Positions 16,725-26,709 of a stretch of 64,000 bases of DNA are shown here, piece by piece. The DNA is from Longitalea arenae (GTDB taxonomy: Bacteria > Bacteroidota > Bacteroidia > Chitinophagales > Chitinophagaceae), in the NCBI RefSeq assembly GCF_016924755.1, contig NZ_JAFFJX010000015.1, positions 1-64,000 on the forward strand, read 5' to 3'. The notes beneath the pieces are model-generated. The model was not told the origin of the DNA. It saw only the letters and a list, made by a program, of their open reading frames with translations, and ran no database searches. Each line of letters opens with the position of its first letter. The stretch's first letter is position 1. The position numbers were made by a program, and so were the translations under genes.

Positions 16725-18203
16725 ATGTTATTGCTTGGAATTGATGTAGGCACATCCTCTATCAAAGTTTCTGTTGTAGATGCCCAAACACAAACCGTAA
16801 AAGCATCTGCTCAATATCCCGAAACAGAGTCTCCTATTATATCACCGCAACCTGGCTGGGCCGAGCAATCGCCCGACATGTGGTGGGAACACGTGCAACT
16901 GGCTATTAAAAAAGCACATGCAAGCCAGGCGTATAATCCCGCTGATATTGGCGCCATTGGTATTTCTTACCAGATGCATGGGCTGGTTATGGTTGATGCT
17001 GACCAGAAAGCTTTGCGCAATTCCATTATCTGGTGCGATAGCCGCGCTGTTGAAATAGGCGATAAAGCTTTTGAAGCCATTGGTAAGGAAAAGAGCCTGT
17101 CACATCTGCTGAACTCGCCCGGTAATTTTACCGCTTCGAAACTGGCCTGGGTAAAGGAAGCTGAACCGGCTACCTATAATAAAGCCGTTAAGATCATGCT
17201 GCCCGGTGATTTTATTGCCATGAAAATGACAGGAAACATCACTACCAGCATTTCTGCGTTATCGGAAGGTATCTTCTGGGATTTCAGGAACGACAGTATC
17301 AGTAAAGATGTAATGGATCAATTTGCATTTGACGGCAAGCTGATACCCGAGGTGCAAAATGTATTTTCCGATCATGGCCGCTTAACGGAAAGTATTGCGG
17401 CTGTTTTATCCTTACAGCCGGGAATTCCCGTTACCTATAAAGCCGGTGATCAGCCCAATAATGCATTGTCGTTAAATGTGCTGGAGCCCGGTGAAGTGGC
17501 AGCAACGGCGGGTACATCAGGTGTTATTTACGGAGTGAGCGATGAGCTTACCTATGATCCTGAATCGCGCGTGAACACCTTTGCGCACGTTAATTACACC
17601 AATGAAAAGAAGCGACTGGGTGTATTGTTATGTATAAACGGCACGGGTATATTGAACCGCTGGGTTAAAAATATCTTCACGCCGGCTATCAGTTATTCGC
17701 AAATGAACAATGAAGCGTCGAAAGTGCCTGTAGGCGCCGATGGCCTGCGGGTATTGCCCTTTGGCAATGGTGCAGAACGTATGCTGAAAAACCAGATCAT
17801 CGGCGTACACTTCCATCATATTGACCTGAACCTGCATTCGCAGGCCCATTTATTCCGCGCTGCCCAGGAGGGCATTGCCTGTGCATTCCGGTATGGACTG
17901 GACATTATGCGGGAGAACGGTATGAACCCCCAGGTGATCAGGGCCGGAAAAGCCAATCTCTTCCTGAGCGATCTTTTTATAGAAGCATTTGTAAATACCA
18001 CGCATGTACCGGTTGAATTATACAACTGCGATGGCAGTGTAGGGGCAGCTATCGGCGCTGGTATTGGCGCCGGCGTATATAAAACACCGAAAGAAGCATT
18101 CACCCAGGTAAAGCCCCTGACGGTCATTGAGCCTACAAAGAAGAACGAGTATAAAGCGGTTTATGAGGAATGGAAGGAACTCTTAGACAATGTGCTAATG
18201 TGA
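16725..18203 (+). CDS. xylB: Xylulokinase
   Basis: A 492-residue FGGY-family kinase that phosphorylates D-xylulose to xylulose 5-phosphate, feeding the pentose phosphate pathway. Seen: the N-terminal phosphate loop GIDVGTSSIKVSVVD, the substrate region GWAEQSPDMWW and SYQMHGLVMVD, the IWCDSRA motif, and the C-terminal ATP-binding part (AGTSGVIYGVSDE, VIRAGKANLFLSDLF, YNCDGSVGAAIGAGIGAG). It is first in the cluster xylB-xylA-symporter, a layout common in Bacteroidota. Related sugar kinases share the fold, but the neighbour xylA makes xylulokinase the clear choice. Confidence 0.95.
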   Translation: MLLLGIDVGTSSIKVSVVDAQTQTVKASAQYPETESPIISPQPGWAEQSPDMWWEHVQLAIKKAHASQAYNPADIGAIGISYQMHGLVMVDADQKALRNSIIWCDSRAVEIGDKAFEAIGKEKSLSHLLNSPGNFTASKLAWVKEAEPATYNKAVKIMLPGDFIAMKMTGNITTSISALSEGIFWDFRNDSISKDVMDQFAFDGKLIPEVQNVFSDHGRLTESIAAVLSLQPGIPVTYKAGDQPNNALSLNVLEPGEVAATAGTSGVIYGVSDELTYDPESRVNTFAHVNYTNEKKRLGVLLCINGTGILNRWVKNIFTPAISYSQMNNEASKVPVGADGLRVLPFGNGAERMLKNQIIGVHFHHIDLNLHSQAHLFRAAQEGIACAFRYGLDIMRENGMNPQVIRAGKANLFLSDLFIEAFVNTTHVPVELYNCDGSVGAAIGAGIGAGVYKTPKEAFTQVKPLTVIEPTKKNEYKAVYEEWKELLDNVLM

Positions 18204-18244
18204 TAGACCTGACTGAAGCCGGGACGAGTTCGGCTAAATAAAAT

Positions 18245-18300
18245 GAACGCAGGCACAACTTGTAAAATGTTTATTACACCCTAAGCGTTCAGCGTTCTGC
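18245..18300. repeat. Short heptad inverted repeat
   Basis: Two tandem AGCGTTC units (18284-18297) with an inverted partner GAACGCA at 18245-18251. A minimal member of the array class in the xylB-xylA spacer. Confidence 0.5.
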
Positions 18301-18331
18301 AAAAAAAATCAAGTAAATAACTATAACGCAT

Positions 18332-19660
18332 ATGAAAATCATAACAGGAGAAAAAGAATACTTCAAAGGTATTGGTTCCATCAAATACGAAGGTGTGGAA
18401 AGCGACAATCCACTGGCCTTTAAATGGTATGATGAAAATAAGGTAATAGCCGGCAAAACGATGAAAGAACATTTACGGTTTGCAGTGTGTTACTGGCATA
18501 CCTTCTGTAACACCGGCGCCGATCCTTTTGGTCCAGGCACAAAACATTTTCCCTGGGATGCAGCCGGCGATGCCAACCAACGTGCGAAAGACAAAATGGA
18601 TGCAGCCTTTGAATTCATTACCAAACTGGGCGTTCCCTACTATTGCTTTCACGATATTGACCTGGTTGATGAAGGGGCTAACTTAAAAGAATATGAAAGC
18701 CGCCTGCAAAATATTGTGGACTATGCCAAACAAAAACAACAGGCAAGCGGCGTGAAATTATTGTGGGGTACAGCCAACGTGTTTTCAAATCCCCGTTATA
18801 TGAATGGAGCTTCCACCAACCCTGACTTTGCTGCCGTGGCTTATGCCGGTACACAGGTAAAAAATGCATTGGATGCTACCATTGCGCTGGGCGGTGAAAA
18901 TTATGTCTTCTGGGGTGGCCGGGAAGGTTATATGAGCCTGCTGAACACCAATATGAAACGGGAGCTCGATCACCTGGGCCGTTTCCTCACGATGGCGCGC
19001 GACTATGCCCGCAAACAGGGATTCAAGGGCGTATTCTTCATTGAACCCAAACCCTGCGAGCCTACCAAACACCAATACGATTTTGACTGCGCTACCGTGA
19101 TCGGTTTTCTGCGTCATTACGGGCTTGATAAAGACTTTAAAATAAATATTGAGGTAAACCACGCTACCCTGGCCGGACATACCTTCCAGCACGAATTACA
19201 GGTAGCTGCCGATGCCGGCATGCTGGGAAGCATCGATGCCAACAGGGGCGATGATCAGAATGGCTGGGATACCGACCAGTTCCCCATTGACCTGAATGAA
19301 TTAGTAGAAAGCATGCTCATCATCCTGGAAGCCGGTGGCTTTGCGGGAGGCGGGGTAAACTTCGACGCGAAAACGCGCCGTAATTCTACTGACCTGGAGG
19401 ATATCTTTATTGCACATATCGGTGGTATGGATGCATTTGCCCGCGCGCTGACGATCGCTGACCGGGTATTGCAGAAATCGCCTTACCTGAAATTCCGTAA
19501 AGACCGCTATGCTTCATTCGACAGTGGTAAAGGAAAAGAGTTTGAGACCGGCGCCCTGAAGCTGGAAGACCTGCGCGAGTACGCCCTGTCAAACGGCGAG
19601 CCCAAACAGATCAGCGGTAAACAGGAGTGGCTGGAGAACATCATCAATCAATACATTTAG
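18332..19660 (+). CDS. xylA: Xylose isomerase
   Basis: A 442-residue enzyme converting D-xylose to D-xylulose, with two divalent metal sites. The class II type signature is strong: HDIDL with the catalytic histidine near residue 108, [28 protein letters not shown] with metal ligand Glu and the active-site Lys, [22 protein letters not shown] and the [13 protein letters not shown] end. It lies 128 bases after xylB and is followed by the transporter gene. The last base of its stop codon is also the first base of an 8-base-period array. Confidence 0.97.
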   Translation: MKIITGEKEYFKGIGSIKYEGVESDNPLAFKWYDENKVIAGKTMKEHLRFAVCYWHTFCNTGADPFGPGTKHFPWDAAGDANQRAKDKMDAAFEFITKLGVPYYCFHDIDLVDEGANLKEYESRLQNIVDYAKQKQQASGVKLLWGTANVFSNPRYMNGASTNPDFAAVAYAGTQVKNALDATIALGGENYVFWGGREGYMSLLNTNMKRELDHLGRFLTMARDYARKQGFKGVFFIEPKPCEPTKHQYDFDCATVIGFLRHYGLDKDFKINIEVNHATLAGHTFQHELQVAADAGMLGSIDANRGDDQNGWDTDQFPIDLNELVESMLIILEAGGFAGGGVNFDAKTRRNSTDLEDIFIAHIGGMDAFARALTIADRVLQKSPYLKFRKDRYASFDSGKGKEFETGALKLEDLREYALSNGEPKQISGKQEWLENIINQYI

Positions 19661-19787
19661 GATCTTCGGATGTTGCGATCTCGGGATATTGGGATTCCGG
19701 GATCTATGGATTTTGGGTTTTGAGATTTGTCCGGGTGTTCAAACATCAACAAATCTCAAAATCTTAAATCCCGAGATCAGAAATCCC
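19660..19787. repeat. Octad array, inverted arms, starts in xylA stop codon
   Basis: The left arm from 19660 has nine consecutive 8-base units of the GGATCTTC/GGATATTG type; the right arm (19740-19787) has six reverse-complement units (CAAAATCT type). The two arms are separated by under 10 bases, so a long imperfect hairpin is possible. The first G is the last base of the TAG of xylA. Confidence 0.85.
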
Positions 19788-19862
19788 CGCCTGGTTTACT
19801 AACACATGCCATATTCACAAGGAAACCGGGTATAACGATTGTAAAAACAAAACGCTTGCCAT

Positions 19863-21488
19863 ATGCAATTTCTTGGTCCAATCGATTGGCTCTTCATAGG
19901 CCTGTACATGGCTGTGATTGCAGCGATCTCCATTTGGTCAATCAAAAAAGCAAAAGACTCTCCGTCTGATTATTTTCTGGCTAACCGTAACCTGGGCTGG
20001 TTTGTGATAGGCGCCTCTATACTGGCTTCCAACGTAGGTTCTGAACATATCGTGGGTTTGGCCGGAACTGCCGCCAACAGTGGGGTGGTGATGGGGCATT
20101 ACGAATTGCACTCCTGGATCATCCTTACGCTGGGTTGGGTATTTGTACCCTTTTATATGCGAAGTATGGTGTACACCATGCCTGAGTTCCTGGAAAGACG
20201 GTTTAATGCCAAAGCAAGATGGCTCTTGTCGATCATTCAGCTGATCAGTTATGTGATCGCCAAAGCGGCGGTAACCATCTATGCAGGCGCATTGGTATTT
20301 AATTCGCTGCTGGGGGTCGACTTCTGGACGGGCGCCATCATCCTGGTGGTGGTTACCGGGGTATATACCATTTTTGGTGGATTGCATGCTGTAATGTATA
20401 CCGAAGCCATACAGGCCATTGTTTTATTATTGGGTTCGGCAGTGCTATTGTTTATGGGACTGGATAAAGTGGGCGGCTGGAATGCGCTGATGAGTGCGCT
20501 GCCTAAAGGAAAAGTAAATATGTTCCCGCCGTTATCAGACCCTGATTTCCCCTGGGCCGGAATTTTGTTTGCCTCGCCGATTGTGGGTATCTGGTACTGG
20601 TGTACCGACCAGCATATTGTGCAACGTTGCCTGGCGGCGCGCAACGAAAAGGAAGCCAGACGCGGAACCATTTTCGCTGCTTATTTAAAGCTGCTTCCTT
20701 TCTTTATCTTCATGATCCCGGGATTGATCGCCTATGTGTTACATCAGCAGGGCAAGTTAAACATGTCAGATACAGACACTGCCTTTCCAACCCTGGTAAA
20801 GGCGCTTATGCCGGTAGGGCTGAGAGGACTGCTGGCGGGTGGCTTGCTGGCTGCCTTAATGAGCTCGCTGGCTTCGGTATATAATGCCTGCTCAACTTTA
20901 TTTACCATGGATATTTATCAGAAAATGAAACCACATGCCAGCAGCCACGAGTTGGTGCGGGTTGGCCGGATTGCAACCGGTATTGTGGTGCTGCTGGGTA
21001 TGATCTGGATCCCGTTGATGAAGAACATTTCAAAAGGATTGTATGGGTACCTGCAAAGCGTACAATCGTACCTGGCGCCGCCTATTGCAGCTGCCTTCCT
21101 GTTGGGCGTTTTTTCAAAACGCATTAATGCAAGAGGAGCATATACTGCTATGGTAGCAGGATTTATCATTGGTATTTTGAAGCTGGTGTTCGAACTGATG
21201 AAAGGAAGCCTCTCGGGCATTCTGTACGATTTCGCCACCATGAACTTTTTATACTTCTGTATCGCCTTGTTTGCGTTTTCAGTGGTATTGATGATCGCTG
21301 TAAGTCTGGCTTCACCGCCACCCAATGAAAAGCAGATAAAAGGATTGACCTTTGCTACTACAGTGGCAGAAGACAAAGCCGCTTCAAGAGCAAGCTGGAA
21401 TCAGAAGGATGTAATATTAACGCTGATCGTGTTGTTGTTTATCATTGCCGCCTTTATGTACTTCTCGCCCATGGGAATAGCAAAATAG
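19863..21488 (+). CDS. Sodium/solute symporter (SSS family), probable xylose uptake
   Basis: A 541-residue inner-membrane transporter with about 14 hydrophobic segments. The SSS fold is recognised from ASILASNVGSEHIVGLAGTAANSG (sodium-binding helix), the YTIFGGLHAVMYTEAIQAIVLLLGS segment and GLRGLLAGGLLAALMSSLASVYNACSTLFTMDIY. The closest relatives are SGLT-type sugar symporters such as the Vibrio galactose transporter. The position right after xylA suggests it imports xylose with sodium; the substrate is an inference. Gene start at ATG 19863, 75 bases after the array. Confidence 0.92.
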   Translation: MQFLGPIDWLFIGLYMAVIAAISIWSIKKAKDSPSDYFLANRNLGWFVIGASILASNVGSEHIVGLAGTAANSGVVMGHYELHSWIILTLGWVFVPFYMRSMVYTMPEFLERRFNAKARWLLSIIQLISYVIAKAAVTIYAGALVFNSLLGVDFWTGAIILVVVTGVYTIFGGLHAVMYTEAIQAIVLLLGSAVLLFMGLDKVGGWNALMSALPKGKVNMFPPLSDPDFPWAGILFASPIVGIWYWCTDQHIVQRCLAARNEKEARRGTIFAAYLKLLPFFIFMIPGLIAYVLHQQGKLNMSDTDTAFPTLVKALMPVGLRGLLAGGLLAALMSSLASVYNACSTLFTMDIYQKMKPHASSHELVRVGRIATGIVVLLGMIWIPLMKNISKGLYGYLQSVQSYLAPPIAAAFLLGVFSKRINARGAYTAMVAGFIIGILKLVFELMKGSLSGILYDFATMNFLYFCIALFAFSVVLMIAVSLASPPPNEKQIKGLTFATTVAEDKAASRASWNQKDVILTLIVLLFIIAAFMYFSPMGIAK

Positions 21489-21511
21489 GTAGCCTGGCTA
21501 TACATTATGAG

Positions 21512-21538
21512 TGCCATCCTGATAATATCGGGGTGGCA
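21512..21538. terminator. Bidirectional hairpin between convergent genes
   Basis: TGCCATCCTGAT (21512-21523) pairs with ATCGGGGTGGCA (21527-21538), 12 bp with wobble pairs and a three-base loop, between the symporter gene and the convergent CAP gene. An AT-rich tract follows. Confidence 0.65.
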
Positions 21539-21556
21539 TTTATTATATATGATGTT

Positions 21557-22132
21557 CTACCAGTTGTGTTTGGCTATAATGATACAGATATAGGATTGAT
21601 ATTTACCACCGTCGCATTTGACAAAGCCGATGCCCACATCTTTAAGGGTAGCATCCCATTTGCCGATGCCCAGCAAATGATCGCGGTGGCCTTTGCCAGG
21701 GTCTTCTGCATCGATGATCAGGGATTTTATGGCCTCTACACCCGAATCGTGCCCGGAGCCAATGGATTCAAAAAAATTCTCTTTTTTATCTTTCAGCCAG
21801 TCGGCATTGAGCGTATAACCACTTTGGTGAATGAAATAATTAATGCCGTAACCCTCGGGATTAACATGGTCGAAATAATTGCGTTTGGCCATATCCATGG
21901 CCTTGGCTTCCGCTACCCTGGCCAGCGTGTCGTTCCAGCGCAAGGGCGTTTTGGTGACAGGCAATTTTGCATCGAGGTGTAATTCCCTGTAATATTTTGC
22001 CGGGTTGTTTCGAATAGCGTTCAATAATTGAAAAGCCTGTTGAGCTTCCTCTTTAACGATAAAGGGGTTGTTATTGTAAAGAAAGGATAATAATAACATC
22101 ACAACTGGCACCATATAAGAGATTGCTTTCAT
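21557..22132 (-). CDS. CAP-domain (SCP/PR-1 type) secreted protein
   Basis: A 191-residue protein with an N-terminal signal or anchor segment (residues 1-20) and one CAP domain. The core is visible: LLNAIRNNPAKYY (helix 1), LRWNDTLARVAEAKAMDMAKRNYFDHVNPEG (the histidine of the CAP cleft in the FDH motif), NFFESIGSG and the GHRDHLLG motif with the second cleft histidine, ending VGIGFVKCDGGKYQSYICIIIA. Bacterial CAP proteins are secreted and of mostly unknown function. Monocistronic. Confidence 0.88.
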   Translation of the reverse strand: MKAISYMVPVVMLLLSFLYNNNPFIVKEEAQQAFQLLNAIRNNPAKYYRELHLDAKLPVTKTPLRWNDTLARVAEAKAMDMAKRNYFDHVNPEGYGINYFIHQSGYTLNADWLKDKKENFFESIGSGHDSGVEAIKSLIIDAEDPGKGHRDHLLGIGKWDATLKDVGIGFVKCDGGKYQSYICIIIAKHNW

Positions 22133-22290
22133 AAGAGTACGGTCTGGTTCGGAAATATAGCTGATTAATTAAATATAAGCATATCCGGCCGGTTTTGCAA
22201 GCGCCCGGAATGCGGAATTACATGGATTTAACAATACAGGTAGTTAAGAGTGCGGGGATGGTGAATGGTCACAGGGGCGCGCAGAAGCAG

Positions 22291-22322
22291 TTATCACATC
22301 GTCACATTATCAATGATCACAT
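22291..22322. repeat. Octad array
   Basis: Four units of the TTATCACA/TCGTCACA/GATCACAT type in 8-base phase. Same unit family as the arrays before clpB, before queD and after the RmlD-like gene. Confidence 0.65.
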
Positions 22323-22478
22323 TGTTTATTACTAGTTGTATTAAGTGGTTTTGTGTATTTGCCATTTTTGTAATCTCAGCTACTCCTCCAGGTTACCAAG
22401 AGTGATTATTTTTCCGCCCCAAAGCAGTATAATAAACTGAACTCCTCATAACCGAATTACGACTGATGATGAACACCT

Positions 22479-22509
22479 GGGTGTTCCGGAAACCGGAATG
22501 CCCTTTTTT
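22479..22509 (+). terminator. Orphan intrinsic terminator
   Basis: GGGTGTTCCGG (22479-22489) and CCGGAATGCCC (22493-22503) form an 11-bp stem with two wobble pairs, an AAA loop and six T residues on the plus strand. Both flanking genes are on the minus strand. Confidence 0.7.
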
Positions 22510-22530
22510 AATTAGCTAATGTGATCATGA

Positions 22531-23583
22531 CTATTTACAGCCACCACCAACCACGCCATCAACAGCGTTCTTAAATTGCATTACAAGCTCTTTCTTCTGT
22601 TCTCCTAACAACGATTTCACAAAAACGATAGCGGCATAGTTGCGGCATTTATCAATATAAGGCCAGGTGCCGAATAAACCAGGGCTGCTTACTACTGTGC
22701 TATTGCCATTGGCATCCTCTTCCTGGATCCATTCGCCTAATCCATAGTGATAACCTTCGGCCACCTTGGGCGTATATTTTACAGGCAGGTTGGTGAACTG
22801 GGGTTTCTGCATTTCTTCTATGGCTTTTTCACTCAGGATCCTTTTGCCTTCAAACATTCCCTTGTTCAGGATCATGGATAAAAAGTTCATGTAGTCATTC
22901 GCGGTACTGCGGGCGCCACCGGAGGGATTGGGTGCATAACCGTTCTCATTCATGAACGATGTGGCCCTCATTTTCAGCGGACGTAATAGCTTTTCCTGTA
23001 TAAGGCGGTCGAATGGTTTCTTGGCGATCACCTCCAAGACCCGGCCGGCGACGTTGAGCCCAATGGTCCCATAATGGAACTCCGTTCCTGCATTGTTTGA
23101 GATCTCTTTGGCCGCAAAGGCGTTCACTTCTTCTTCGAGGTTCATGTATTTGCTGCGTTGCATGATCTTCAATAAACTGCCTTTATCGTTCTCAATACCG
23201 GTAGTATGCGCCAGGCACTGCCGGATGGTTACATAACTCTTCATGTATTTATCAAATACGGGCAGGTACTTACTTACGGGCGCATCCAGGTCAAGCTTGC
23301 CCTCATCGACAAAGATCATTACCAGCGCAGCGGTCAGCCATTTACTGGCGCTGGCGATAGGAGCCGGGGTTTTGGCATTGAACTCACCCAGTTCTTTGGT
23401 GTAAATGAGCTTGCCATCTTTATATACCAGGGCAACAAGGTCGTTACCCAACAATTTCTGATTCTTTTTCAGCAGCGCATCAACCTGGCTGAAATCGGAT
23501 TGGGCGATAGAAAACTGAAAGATTAACAGGAATAGGGTTAAAAGACTGCAACTGAGGCAGATGGATTTAGTTTTTAGTGACAT
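22531..23583 (-). CDS. Serine hydrolase, beta-lactamase class C-like
   Basis: A 350-residue exported protein of the class C beta-lactamase/esterase superfamily. The ATG at 23583 (MSLKTKSICL) starts a proper signal peptide ending FSIAQ; an upstream ATG at 23748 would add sequence encoded by repeats and is rejected. The nucleophile motif SxxK is S78-A-S-K81. The second motif, normally Y-x-N, reads Y-G-T (HYGTIGLN), so the asparagine is replaced. The third region contains YHYGLGEW. Likely an esterase, peptidase-like or D-amino-acid hydrolase rather than a true resistance enzyme. Monocistronic, divergent from clpB. Confidence 0.88.
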   Translation of the reverse strand: MSLKTKSICLSCSLLTLFLLIFQFSIAQSDFSQVDALLKKNQKLLGNDLVALVYKDGKLIYTKELGEFNAKTPAPIASASKWLTAALVMIFVDEGKLDLDAPVSKYLPVFDKYMKSYVTIRQCLAHTTGIENDKGSLLKIMQRSKYMNLEEEVNAFAAKEISNNAGTEFHYGTIGLNVAGRVLEVIAKKPFDRLIQEKLLRPLKMRATSFMNENGYAPNPSGGARSTANDYMNFLSMILNKGMFEGKRILSEKAIEEMQKPQFTNLPVKYTPKVAEGYHYGLGEWIQEEDANGNSTVVSSPGLFGTWPYIDKCRNYAAIVFVKSLLGEQKKELVMQFKNAVDGVVGGGCK

Positions 23584-23735
23584 AAATGCATAAATTTTTG
23601 GCCTGGATTGTGATTTGCAGGTAATGTACAGCATAATTGAATATGATGGCCCCGGTAAAAAACCGGATCGTTGATTTTTACGTTGAGCATGGGTAAAGGG
23701 TTGGAAAAAACAGCAGGATGAATTGGTTGGATTGT

Positions 23736-23783
23736 ATTCAATTATCAAATGATCACATTATCAAATCATCACATTAATCATAT
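23736..23783. repeat. Octad array abutting clpB start codon
   Basis: Six units in 8-base phase, alternating ATCAAATG/ATCACATT types, ending AATCATAT with the last two bases being the first two of the clpB ATG. Confidence 0.8.
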
Positions 23784-26394
23784 GAACTTAGGAAATTTTA
23801 CCATAAAGGCGGCAGAGGCTTTTCAACAGGCGCAGCAACTGGCCTTTAATTCACAAAGTCCGAATATTGAAACGGAGCATTTGTTGAAGGCATTGCTCGA
23901 CCAGGAGGATTCTCCGGTTGAGTACCTTTTGAAAAAGAACAATGTGACCGTAAACCTGCTCGAAAACAAGTTGCAGGAGTCTATAGGTAAATTGCCCAAA
24001 ACAACGGGCGATGCGGCACAGACGGTTAGCCGGGAAACGAACAACGTGGTATTAAGGGCTGGTGCGGCATTGAAGCAGTTCAATGATGAATTTATTACCC
24101 CCGAGCATTTGTTGCTGGCTATAGTCCAGGGCAATGATTCCACCGCCCGCTTGTTGAAAGAGGCGGGACTAAGCGAGAAAGGCCTTATAACAGCTATTAA
24201 AGAGTTACGCAAGGGCGCCACTGTGAACTCGCAAACGCAGGAAACCCAATTCAATGCCCTGAATAAATATGCGCGGAATCTGAATGATCTGGCGCGCCGT
24301 GGCAAATTAGACCCGGTTATAGGCCGCGATGAAGAGATCCGCAGAACATTGCACATCTTATCACGCCGCACCAAGAACAACCCGATCCTGGTAGGTGAAC
24401 CGGGCGTGGGTAAAACGGCTATTGCCGAAGGAATTGCCCACCGGATCGTCAATGGCGACGTTCCGGAGAACCTGAAAACAAAGGTGATCTATGCGCTGGA
24501 TATGGGACAACTGATCGCCGGCGCCAAATATAAAGGGGAGTTTGAGGAAAGGCTGAAAGGTGTAGTGAAAGAAGTGACCGAGAGCAACGGCGAGATCGTT
24601 CTGTTCATCGATGAGATTCATACCCTGGTAGGCGCCGGTGGCGGTGAAGGCGCTATGGATGCCGCCAATATCCTGAAACCCGCCCTGGCGCGGGGTGAAT
24701 TGCGGGCCATTGGCGCTACTACCCTGAATGAATACCAGAAGTTTTTTGAAAAGGATAAAGCCCTTGAGCGCAGGTTCCAGAAAGTAATGATAGATGAACC
24801 ATCGGTTGAGGATGCGATATCAATTCTGCGTGGGTTGAAAGACCGTTATGAAACCCACCATCATGTGCGCATTAAAGATGAAGCGATCATTTCTGCCGTG
24901 GAATTGTCGACCCGTTATATTACCGACCGGTTCCTGCCCGATAAGGCGATTGACCTGATCGATGAAGCTGCCGCGAAATTGCGGCTCGAAATGAACTCCA
25001 TGCCCGAAGAGCTGGATCATTTGATACGGCAAATACGCCAGCTGGAGATTGAACGCGAGGCTATTAAACGGGAGAACGACGAAGAGAAGCTGAAAGCGCT
25101 GAATACCGAAATAGCCAACCTGAGTGTGGAACGGGATACTGTAAAAGCCAAATGGCAGGAAGAAAAAGAACTGGTTGATAAAGTGCAGGATGCCAAGGCA
25201 AAAGTCGAACAGTTGAAGCAACAGGCCGAGCAGGCGGAAAGGAATGGTGATTATGGTACGGTGGCAGAGATCCGTTACGGTAAAATAAAAGAACAGGAGC
25301 AGCTGATCAACGAGTATTCAAACCAATTGAATGCCATCAGCGAGAACAAACGGTTGATGAAAGAAGAAGTGGATGCAGAAGATATTGCCGAAACAATCGC
25401 TAAAGCTACCGGCATACCGGTGAGCCGTATGTTGCAGAGTGATAGAGAGAAGCTGTTGTACCTGGAAGAAAAGCTGCACGAGCGTGTGGTAGGACAAGAC
25501 GAAGCAATTACGGCGGTAGCGGATGCCATTCGCAGAAGCCGCGCGGGATTGCATGATCCCAAAAAGCCGATAGGTTCATTTATTTTCCTGGGAACTACCG
25601 GTGTTGGTAAAACTGAGCTGGCAAAAGCACTGGCCGATTACCTGTTCGACGATGAAAGCATGATGACCCGTATAGATATGAGCGAATACCAGGAAAAACA
25701 TACCGTGAGCCGTTTGGTGGGTGCGCCTCCCGGATATGTAGGATATGAAGAAGGCGGGCAACTTACCGAGGCGGTTCGTCGTAAACCATATAGTGTGGTC
25801 TTGCTCGATGAAATTGAAAAAGCGCATCCTGACGTATGGAACGTGCTCTTGCAGGTACTGGACGATGGCCGCCTGACCGATGCCAAGGGCCGGGTGGTGA
25901 ATTTCAAGAATACCATTATCATCATGACCAGCAATATTGGCAGCCACCTTATACAGGAGGCGTTTGAGGATGTAAAGGAAAATGCGGTAGACGAAGCGAC
26001 TGAAAGGGCCAGAGTGGAAGTGATGAATTTGCTGCGGCAAACCATAAGACCGGAATTCCTGAACAGGGTAGATGAGATCATCATGTTCCAGCCATTGCTG
26101 AAGAAACAGATCATTGGTATTGTGCAGATCCAGTTGAATCACCTGAAAAAGCAGGTGCTTCAAAATGGGATCGATCTCCGGTTCAGCGATTATGCGCTCG
26201 AATACCTGGCCGAGCAGGGCTTTGATATACAATTTGGCGCCCGGCCTTTGAAGCGGCTGATCCAGAAGGAGATCGTTAACCCCCTGAGTAAAAAGATCCT
26301 GGCCGCCGACATCGATAAGTCGAAACCAGTCATGGTCGACGTATTTGATGGAGTAGTGGTGTTCAGGAATGAGGCGCCGGAAAGAGTGAAATAA
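23782..26394 (+). CDS. clpB: ATP-dependent chaperone ClpB
   Basis: An 870-residue Hsp100 disaggregase that works with DnaK to rescue aggregated proteins. Domain order: N-terminal Clp-N repeats (about 1-145), first AAA+ domain with Walker [14 protein letters not shown] and Walker [15 protein letters not shown], the coiled-coil middle domain (about 405-520, rich in E/K/Q/L), second AAA+ domain with [13 protein letters not shown] and [13 protein letters not shown], sensor 2 region [10 protein letters not shown]. The start at 23782 ([14 protein letters not shown]) agrees with the family; an in-frame ATG 33 bases upstream lies in the repeat array. No CIRCE-type operator was seen. Confidence 0.97.
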   Translation: MNLGNFTIKAAEAFQQAQQLAFNSQSPNIETEHLLKALLDQEDSPVEYLLKKNNVTVNLLENKLQESIGKLPKTTGDAAQTVSRETNNVVLRAGAALKQFNDEFITPEHLLLAIVQGNDSTARLLKEAGLSEKGLITAIKELRKGATVNSQTQETQFNALNKYARNLNDLARRGKLDPVIGRDEEIRRTLHILSRRTKNNPILVGEPGVGKTAIAEGIAHRIVNGDVPENLKTKVIYALDMGQLIAGAKYKGEFEERLKGVVKEVTESNGEIVLFIDEIHTLVGAGGGEGAMDAANILKPALARGELRAIGATTLNEYQKFFEKDKALERRFQKVMIDEPSVEDAISILRGLKDRYETHHHVRIKDEAIISAVELSTRYITDRFLPDKAIDLIDEAAAKLRLEMNSMPEELDHLIRQIRQLEIEREAIKRENDEEKLKALNTEIANLSVERDTVKAKWQEEKELVDKVQDAKAKVEQLKQQAEQAERNGDYGTVAEIRYGKIKEQEQLINEYSNQLNAISENKRLMKEEVDAEDIAETIAKATGIPVSRMLQSDREKLLYLEEKLHERVVGQDEAITAVADAIRRSRAGLHDPKKPIGSFIFLGTTGVGKTELAKALADYLFDDESMMTRIDMSEYQEKHTVSRLVGAPPGYVGYEEGGQLTEAVRRKPYSVVLLDEIEKAHPDVWNVLLQVLDDGRLTDAKGRVVNFKNTIIIMTSNIGSHLIQEAFEDVKENAVDEATERARVEVMNLLRQTIRPEFLNRVDEIIMFQPLLKKQIIGIVQIQLNHLKKQVLQNGIDLRFSDYALEYLAEQGFDIQFGARPLKRLIQKEIVNPLSKKILAADIDKSKPVMVDVFDGVVVFRNEAPERVK

Positions 26395-26531
26395 GCAAAG
26401 TGGTAATAATATGACAGGAGATGTTGGTAGAATTTTTAATGAATCGTTAAAAGAATGGGATTTGCCGCCAGCTGAGAACTATATGATCGAGATGATGTTA
26501 TTTAATGTGAGTGAGAGAAAACATGTGAACA

Positions 26532-26587
26532 AAAACCTGTCAGGTCCATTACGAGGTAAAGATTTTGGGGTAGACCTGACAGGTTTT
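26532..26587. terminator. Hairpin of CCTGTCAGG family after clpB
   Basis: A perfect 15-bp stem: left arm 26532-26546 (AAAACCTGTCAGGTC), right arm 26573-26587, with a 26-base loop. A and T tracts at the two ends make it symmetrical. The same stem core occurs after glnS. Confidence 0.75.
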
Positions 26588-26632
26588 GTATGAACAGGTG
26601 AATTTGAGGAATTATTAGTTAGTTGAGACCAG

Positions 26633-26664
26633 GCCACTCTGCTGTAAGTAGAGTGGCTTTTTTT
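26633..26664 (+). terminator. Intrinsic terminator upstream of DsbA-like gene
   Basis: GCCACTCT (26633-26640) and AGAGTGGC (26650-26657), a 9-base loop and seven T residues. It probably closes clpB transcription before the DsbA-like gene. Confidence 0.85.
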
Positions 26665-26709
26665 CGTCGATCCATAAAAGCAAAAAAACAATACAAAGAG
26701 GAGCGATAT

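Larger units (their letters stand above)
22133..22530. other. Spacer with array and orphan plus-strand terminator
   Basis: No gene was found. It holds an 8-base-period array (22291-22322) and a plus-strand terminator (22479-22509) that follows no known plus-strand gene, so an unannotated short transcript ending there is possible. Two near-matches to the -7 box around 22350-22380 (GTATTTG, ATTTTTG) are too weak to call. Confidence 0.4.

Noticed and set aside
19660-19787. CRISPR array
   Set aside because: Units are 8 bases and degenerate, with no constant repeats of 24-40 bases, no spacers and no cas genes.
23749-23781. Longer clpB start
   Set aside because: The extra eleven residues are encoded by the 8-base-period array, and the family start [10 protein letters not shown] matches the ATG at 23782.
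26411-26593. 60-residue plus-strand frame after clpB
   Set aside because: Its second half is the 15-bp CCTGTCAGG hairpin, so it is a terminator region and not a gene.
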